From: Hyalella azteca
Taxonomy: Eukaryota > Arthropoda > Malacostraca > Amphipoda > Hyalellidae
Reading direction: 5' to 3'
DNA: 64,000 nucleotides
Assembly (NCBI RefSeq): GCF_000764305.2
Contig: NW_025947397.1
Location: 1 to 64,000, forward strand
This document shows, in pieces, positions 56,905 through 64,000 of the stretch (position 1 is the stretch's first letter; the number at the start of each line of letters is the position of its first letter). The notes below the pieces were generated by a model. It saw only the letters and a list, made by a program, of their open reading frames with translations. It was not told the DNA's origin and did not search any database. The position numbers and the translations under genes were made by a program.

Positions 56905-58243
56905 GTTATATATTTAGTCTAGCTTCCGCTTGAATGAGTTTGTTCTGAAAGGTTATAAAAAATTTAGATATTTAAGGCAATTTATAATCGAAATTCATGA
57001 TTTTGAGTAGTGAATGATTTTTCTGTATGAAAAAATAGTTGTCATGTCAACTGTGATGAGTTAGCTCACTTTTTCCCGTCCAACATATCTGCAGGCATTT
57101 GATAGCTCATTGATTACTGCTCTCGTATAATAAGCAAAACTGGTTCAGAAAGTAATTCGAATAAATAGCAACGGTATTGTTAAGGCCACATCTGCAGGTC
57201 ATATGTGGTCGATGGATTAGATCTCGAATTCATTTAGACGATTTCGAGGCCAAAATTCGCTATAAATATATCCAAGATTAAGTTTTTCATTAAATTATTT
57301 AAATAAAACATCACATTAAGGAAATTCTTCAATACTACGGATTTCAAAATTGTTAGGTCATTCAAATGGACTTATTTTTGTTCCAAAAGAACAGAGCGTT
57401 TAGTAAGTTAGTCGAGAATTAAAATAGATGCAAGTAAATAATAGGAAAAATATATAGCTACGGTTTACTGTTTTTAGCGCATTTTCTCATTTATGGAAAG
57501 AAGGCACTATTGTGCTTGCCATGTCCGTCAGTCTGTCTGTCTGTCCGTCCGTGACTTCACGTTTTCGTCGACGAGAAAATGCGCTCTCTGTCACTCACTA
57601 CAGTGAATACTGAGTTATATATTTTTTTAATTGGGGCAGTTTTCGCATGAAAGTTAGTAGGATTCGTGTTCCAGCTTTTTATCCTACTGAATGCATATCA
57701 CTACTTCTATCTTTTTCATAGATACGCTGCTCAGAGATGCAATCAGTGCAATCTCTTCATCAGCGTTCAAAAAAAGAAAAGACTAAGAGGTCGAGTGCTT
57801 GGCGTATTGGGTGAGGGTGACTTGCTTTGATAAAGAAAATTACTGAGCACCTCATCATAAATTACACTAATTCATTTTTTCGAGGAGTAACTAAGTTATC
57901 ATCTGGCGCATATACACCTCAATGGAATAGGTTGGACTAGACCGAGTCGATCCTACCAAGTGGATAGTGGGAGAAATTAAAAGGAGGAAATAGTCACAAT
58001 GATGTGGGCGAAATTTATTAGTGAATAATGAGGGAATATCCCTCGATAATGTATGGGTGAAATAGGCACAGAAGTGCATTACTTTTCCACATCGTAGTCG
58101 AATTGATATGTTGCACCTGATATGAGGAAATTGACATCAAGTATTAATTTGAGCACCCATGAATAATCCGTACAGTAGTTATAATTTTCAGCAACATCTA
58201 ATGGATATTTAGCGAATGATTCAATTGAGTAGATATTGATTAG
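56905..58243. repeat. Repeat family R, unit 3
   Basis: Same landmarks as unit 1. It carries a 110-bp insertion at 57476-57585. Confidence 0.85.
57476..57585. mobile_element. 110-bp MITE-like insertion with 13-bp inverted ends
   Basis: agcgcattttctc at 57476-57488 is inverted at 57573-57585. Inside is a short tctg/tccg simple repeat. Other R units lack this segment. Confidence 0.7.
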
Positions 58244-58487
58244 CAGGTCCAGCAGATATTGATCTACTATTAATTGGAAGTTTATTGGACATAAAAAAGT
58301 ATGCCATCACTGCTGTAATTGTGACATGATGAGGCATGATGGCCTGTTAGACATTCGTGCACATCTAGCATCTTACGATTGAGTTGCTACATTAAACTTA
58401 ACATGCGATATATGTTCTTTGAATGTATGAATTAATTGGCTGGTGCAGTGGAGGAGGCTGGTGCAGTGGAGGGGGCTGGTGCAATTT

Positions 58488-59670
58488 CGAGTTAGAAATT
58501 CACTAAAAACAAATCCAAAATTTTGTTTTTCATAAAATTATTCAAATACTACATCATAGTGAGGAAAATTCTTTGGTACTATGGATTTCTAAATTGTTAG
58601 GTCATCTAATGAGACTTATTTCTGTTCCAAAAGAATAGAGCTTTCAGTTAGTTAGTCGAGAATTTGATTTCATGCAAATAAATAATCGGAAACATATATG
58701 CGGTTTACTGTTTTGTTGTGAATACGAACAGTTTTTGCATGAGAGTCAGTTAATATTCGTTTTATATCCCTTTTCTCCTGGCGAATGCATATTAAGAAGA
58801 AATCCGCAGCTCACTTATATCTTCGTATATACGCTGCTTCGAGATGCAATCAATTGCTATCTCTAAGCCAGCGTTCAAAAATAATTTTGAAAAGATTTTC
58901 TTTCCAAGAGCCATCGCGCCTAAATTTCTGATTGTGATCAGGTTATATAAAAATATATATATTGAAAATCTGACAAAGAATTCCCTCAATTACTTCTTTT
59001 CGAGGGGTAACTATGTAAGTTATAACATGGCAAACTTACACCTGCAATGTAGGAGATTGGATTAGACCGATTAGTTCGTACCAAGTGGACAGTGAAAGAA
59101 ATTAGAAGAAGGCAATATTCACGAGGTAATAAAGAAATTAGATAAAAGGAATTTATAATAATAAAGAAATTAGAGGAAGGTAATATTCCGATACTTTTTC
59201 TAATCGCAGCCGAATTGATTTTCTTAACTCCATATATTGGTGAATTATAATTTTCATCAACTTCTAATGGATATTGAATGAATGATTCTCATAAGTTGAT
59301 ATTAATTTGCATCATTCATACCGGATTTCACATCATCAAGGTCTACGTACACAGGAATACTTTTCCTTCTTCAAATCTCTTCAGGCTCAAATTTTTCACC
59401 GGTCAGAATCGGACTTGAAAATGTGCCGATGAATGGGAATGATGGTGGTGGTTACGTACGAAAATTTTTATAATAATATTAGAAGCGTTCGTTAAAACAC
59501 GTTAAGCATTCTTAAATATTTGCTCCTAGAAACGGTTTTATTAGTCAATTAAAGCCTAAATTAAATAGTAAATTAAGTTCAATGTCAGGATTGCTGAATA
59601 GCAATGAACTAACATATCGTCTGCCACCTCAAAGATTGGCTTGCCAATGGCGCTTCGCTCATTGATTTAC
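58488..59670. repeat. Repeat family R, unit 4 (5' truncated)
   Basis: Begins at the gaaattcactaaaaacaaat landmark and continues through the ccgatgaatgggaatgatgg tail shared with unit 2. A small tandem duplication (aataaagaaattaga) lies near 59,130-59,180. Confidence 0.82.
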
Positions 59671-59865
59671 CCACCAAGAAGATGTAACCACTGGGATTTA
59701 TCATCATGTTTTCATTAAGACGGAAACACAATTGAGTCATAACAGTCGGTCGGAAAAAACTGTATTGGTAAGTAGGTCGGTCTAGGTGTTGACTAATCTG
59801 TGGCTGTTCAAATGATTGAATAGCAAGATACGACAGCGTGAGGGCCTCGTTGAAGTATACAAGTA

Positions 59866-60478
59866 AACTGACGGTGTATACAAGGTCCCAGGAGGAGTTC
59901 TCGAATTTGAAACAAGAACCAACACCAGGGGCCAAGAACCAACACCAGGGGCCAATACTAACTAAAAAACCTGCGTTGTAACACATCCACGCGACAACAT
60001 TTCTTCTCGCTTCAAGTCACCGACATGTGGAACAGCCTCTCTGATATCGTTGGCGCCCTGAGTATGAACGCGTTCAAGAACTGACTTGATAAAGCTATGC
60101 AAAAATATGTATATGTTCAGACTTGAAATGCCTAGCACCATACAAACCCGGTGGAAGTCTAGTAGCTATTTCAAACTATCGTCCGTTTGGAATGGATCCG
60201 GTCAAAGGACCTGTTTTTAGATCTCCTGTGAACAAGTCACGAAAATTACATGAATCGGCGACAGGCCACTTCAGGCCTATTCTTCAGCGCCGACATCACT
60301 ATGATATGATATGCTATGATACGATACGATATGATAGATGATTTGATATGATATGGCATGATATGACATGATATGATATGGTATGTTATGATATGATATG
60401 ATATGATATGACATGATATGATATGGTATGTTATGATATGATATGACATAATATGGTATGATATGATATTATTTATAT
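59866..60478 (+). mobile_element. CR1-like LINE 3' end with ATGAT tail
   Basis: RT C-terminal remnants (LEFETRTNTRG, with a 24-bp duplication of aagaaccaacaccaggggcc; STRQHFFSLQVTDMWNSL), then gaatcggcgacaggccactt, and a pentamer tail of about 175 bp at 60301-60475. Confidence 0.88.
60301..60475. repeat. Pentanucleotide (ATATG) microsatellite
   Basis: About 35 imperfect ATATG/ATGAT units forming the LINE tail. Confidence 0.95.
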
Positions 60479-60484
60479 TTTTAG

Positions 60485-61495
60485 GTTATATTAAAATATG
60501 TATTAGCAACACGAGTTGTTGATAAATATTCATCAACAACTCCTTCAAATTTCAATAATTCATCTCTCGCATCTTCAACATTCATATTTATCACTAGTTA
60601 TTGGTCCTAAGTCATGCCTTACAAATGAAAAATTTTAAAAATTCAATAAACCGTTAGAGCGTAATCAGCGTAGCATGACTACGTTTCTAATGAAGTTAGC
60701 CCTTAAATTATTTTTTTGCGCGAATAACAAAACATTTGAACCTAAACTAAAAAATTACTCGTCAATTTTGACATGACACCAGTAATTCGATGGTTCTGTT
60801 AATTAGTAATAACAGTAGTAATGTTTATTAGTAATAAGCCCTGTTCTGTTATTAATTCGCTATTCTGTTCAATGAATAATAGCAGCGAGCAATAATCCTA
60901 TTGTCATGGTAGCCTATGAATATATTCATGAACGCCGTTATTTGATAGAGAAAAACAACTGACATAGTAATTCACTAGGCATTCACTGGTCCTGGGGTAG
61001 ACTATACGTGAATAAGTATAACAACGAGAAAATTTGTATGAGAATTCCGTAAAATGTTTCCATGAGATTTATTTAGTTTTCCAGCTCATGCTTGTGTTTT
61101 TGCTGCTCGTCATGAGCGGCAAATAAATATTTCAGAGCTGCACGGTGAGAAGGAGGCCTTCCCAGGGAGAATACACCATCTTCAGACACCATATTCATCA
61201 TTAGCAATTTATTTGCTCACTAAAGTAAGAGAAGTTAAAGTGATGTGTGGATTTTAATCAGGCCTAGAATATCATATGATGGGTGAAAGCGTTGCTTGAG
61301 TGACACATTTATGGCCTTATCCATCAGGACGCATGGATCAAGTGGAAGCTTTCATGCATATGGTATTTTCTGCTGATGACAAGCATTGGTGCATTTGAAT
61401 GTTGGCTGCTTGTCTGCTTTGGTGGTTCCCAGTCATGGTCGTTGTTGATATTTTCTTGCTTGATTTACTCGTATGTATTACCGTTTCAAGGGTTA
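60485..61495. repeat. Segmental duplication E, copy 2
   Basis: Matches 50,960-51,865. Compared with copy 1 it has an extra ~55 bp at about 61,208-61,262 and a duplicated stretch near 60,830. Confidence 0.85.
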
Positions 61496-62590
61496 GTCTT
61501 ATATATTTAGTTTAATTTCCATTCAAGTACGTTTTTCTCCAAGTTCATAACAACAGTATCTTTTAACAGTAATTTGTAATCGAAATTCTTGTGTTTTATT
61601 AGTGGAGTTTTTTTTAGTAATTATTACAGAGCGCATTTGATAGCTCATTGATTACTGCTCGCAAATAATATGCATATATATATAGCAAATATTAATACAA
61701 ATAAATAGCATAGCGATTGTTCAAAGTACATGTGCGGGCCATTTGTCGTCGGTGGATTAGATCTCAAAATCATCTGCACGATTTCGAAGTAGAACTTTAC
61801 TATAAATAAATCTAAAATTAATCTTTCCATGAAATTATTCAAACACTCCATCGTATAGAGGGAAATTCTTCAGTAATATGGATTTTAAATTGTTAGGTCA
61901 TCTTACGGGACGTATTTCGGCTCCACAAGAACGGAGCGTTTAGTTAGTTAGTCGAGAATTTAATTAGATGCAAAAAAATAAGCATAAAAATATATACCTA
62001 CAGTTTACTGTTTCTTTTAATTTGGGCAGCTTTCTCATGAAAGTGAAATAGGATTCGTGTTACAGCTCTTTTACCTATAGAATGAATATATTACAACCTC
62101 TCATGTCGCTACACTAATCTTCTTCATCTATACGCTGCTGTGAGATGCAATCGATTGCAATCTCTTAGTCAGCGTTCAAAAATATTACTGGCATCCATAT
62201 AATTTAGTACGTAATTTTGAGAGGGTGATATGACTTGATAATCAAAGTTACTGAGCACCTCATTATGAATTACTCTTATTACTTTCTCGAGGAGTAACTG
62301 AGTTATCACCTGACACGAATACATCTGCAATGTAGGAGGTTGGACTAGACCGATCCGCTCGTACCACGTGGATAGTGAAAGAAATTAAAAGGAGGAAATA
62401 GTCAAAATGATGAGGGCGAAATTTATCAGTGAATAACGAGGGAATATCCCTCGATAATGTATGGGTGAAATAGGCACAGAAGTGCAACACTTTTCCAAAT
62501 CGTAGCCGAATTGATTTGTTGCACCTGATATGGGGAAATTGTCATCAAGTATTAATTTGAACACCCATGGAAGAAAATCCCGTTCAGTGG
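61496..62590. repeat. Repeat family R, unit 5
   Basis: Same landmark order as unit 1. It ends near cccgttcagtgg. Confidence 0.83.
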
Positions 62591-62842
62591 AAGGAGAATT
62601 TGAGCCGGCAGGACAACTGGATACTGTAGAAGAAATATATTTCATTCAAGCACAGTCAGAATGAACGCAGGTTTAATAATAGGCAGTATAGACTATTAAA
62701 CACACAAAATGCTCGTTACGTTCAGAGAGATAAACTGCCAAGCTGAGGTTTTAACGCTCACTGTGGTGAACACTTTTAGTGGGAAGAATAATTTGTGGAA
62801 ATTATTTGACAGCAATTGGAAAGGTGGGAAGCTGGACGGGAA

Positions 62843-63170
62843 GAATGGGCAGAATAGGCCTTATGAACAGACTAGACGAAGCTATGCAGGAGCATATGTT
62901 CAGTCTTAAAATGCCTAGCAAATTACGGACCAGGCAAAAAGTCCAGACGAAGCTATGCAGGAGCATATGTTCAGTCTTAAAATGCCTAGCAAATTACAGA
63001 CCAGGCAATATGGCCAGCAGCTATCTCAATCAATCGTCAGCTATGGAAAGATCGGGTTCCAAAGGCCGGATCCCTTGTGAATCAAGTCACGAAAAGTTCG
63101 AGAATCGGCAACAGGCCATGGGCCTATTTCTTCAGTGCCGACACTTCTGTTCTATTCTAATAGCAAGGCG
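62843..63170 (+). mobile_element. CR1-like LINE 3' end with internal tandem duplication
   Basis: The RT C-terminus (NRLDEAMQEHMFSLKMPSKL) is present twice because a ~75-bp segment is tandemly duplicated (62863-63010). The 3' UTR follows with gaatcggcaacaggcc. A further copy of the same piece lies at 63,618-63,716. Confidence 0.85.
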
Positions 63171-63617
63171 GTTATACTGCTTTAGAAATTAATATATAGA
63201 TTTAAAATCACTCATTTAATAAATGATCTCAGTAATAAATTACAGCACTTTTCGAGTGTTAGAAGTGCAGTAATAAATAAAAGTGCCTTTTCAATAAATC
63301 GGTCGAATTACATAACTAGTAATTAAATTTAAACTTTAAATTAGAATAAATATAATTTTGAGGACTAAAGTCTTTAACTAAGTACAACTTCCCAACAGAG
63401 TAAACGACTAGACTTAATAGAGCAAAACGAAACAAAATGTAATTTAAACGTAAATTTAAATTAAATTTTTAAATTTGTAATAGGTTGACAATAACGATCC
63501 CCGCACCCCATGTACATCACGACGGTCTTAACCTTCGTCCAATGATGTTCATCTAATACTGAATGTTTTTTATTATATTTATTTCCAATTACAATACACA
63601 TTCATCATCTATTAATN
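63171..63617. other. AT-rich, no gene; ends at N gap
   Basis: No frame of note. aggactaaagtctttaacta at 63,361 and attacaatacacattcatca at 63,588 both recur after the N at 63617, so the gap lies in locally duplicated sequence. Confidence 0.6.
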
Positions 63618-63716
63618 TTAAAATGCCTAGCAAATTACGGACCAGGCAATAAGTCCAGACGAAGCTATGCAGGAGCATATGTTCAGTCTTAAAATGCCTA
63701 GCAAATTACGGACCAG
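63618..63716 (+). mobile_element. LINE C-terminal fragment after N gap
   Basis: Repeats the ttaaaatgcctagcaaatta and gacgaagctatgcaggagca words of 62,863-63,010. May be a gap-filling duplicate. Confidence 0.7.
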
Positions 63717-63920
63717 TGAGGATTGAAGTCTTCAACTAAGTTTAACTTCCCAGCAGAGTAAACGACTAGACTATTTCCAATTACAATACACATTCATCAT
63801 CTATTAATTTCTGTGTTTCGTTCATGACCGTTGGTTACATGAATGATGTAACAAAATTGTAATAATTGATTTCAGAAGATTTGATGATAAAAATGTTTAT
63901 ATTCATTTGTTTCTCCCTAT

Positions 63921-63982
63921 ATAAGTCATATAGTTCAGAGCATATAAGTTATATAGTTCAGAGCATATAAGTTATATAGGAA
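63921..63982. repeat. 22-bp tandem repeat, ~3 copies
   Basis: The unit ataagttatatagttcagag ca occurs about three times near the window's end. Confidence 0.8.
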
Positions 63983-64000
63983 CATCAACGCTCATCCTAA

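Overview
The window is animal nuclear DNA, most likely from an arthropod (a crustacean is plausible but unproven). Its genes are split into short GT-AG exons, introns are AT-rich, and most of the sequence is retrotransposon, DNA-transposon and minisatellite DNA. No bacterial operon, plasmid, phage or CRISPR feature is present.

The one gene that can be followed in detail lies on the minus strand from about 16,130 down to 1,840. Seventeen exons, joined with matching phase at all sixteen junctions, give about 713 residues that co-align with the glutamate carboxypeptidase II / NAALADase family (M28 metallopeptidases with a PA domain). All five zinc-ligand positions and the catalytic Glu are kept. 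The extreme N-terminus is not found, and exon 2 carries an in-frame TAG at the Leu of the conserved PHLAGT motif, so this copy is either broken or mis-sequenced. Three of its exon/intron borders (exons 5, 8 and 14) lie inside tandem repeats that have copied the splice donor, in one case about 18 times. Two further arrays sit just upstream of acceptors.

16.1-21.7 kb holds no recognisable gene. 21.7-23.2 kb is a patch of assembly trouble: single-N gaps, two Nextera/Tn5 mosaic-end adapter sequences and a false 238-bp copy of GCPII exon 3. It also carries an exon of an alpha-2-macroglobulin/TEP-type protein next to a 30-bp minisatellite. 23.6-36.4 kb is a mosaic of duplicated blocks, including split Tc1/mariner pieces and a 248-bp fold-back element that can be dated against an empty paralogous site. 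An exon-like segment of unknown identity lies at 24.1 kb.

36.4-43.0 kb is a decayed Ty3/Gypsy LTR retrotransposon on the minus strand (gag, protease, RT, RNase H, integrase). Its 5' LTR is interrupted by a 1.5-kb hAT-like palindromic element with an 8-bp target duplication. A complete but dead Tc1/mariner element with TA target duplication lies at 45.5-46.8 kb. An isolated good-quality exon is at 47.9-48.1 kb and a dimeric tRNA-derived SINE at 48.5-48.7 kb.

49.3-64 kb is built from CR1-like LINE 3' ends that finish in ATGAT-type pentamer tails, a segmental duplication, five copies of an unnamed 1.2-kb repeat family, and a 1.2-kb solo-LTR-like insertion. A third adapter junction sits at 49,283.
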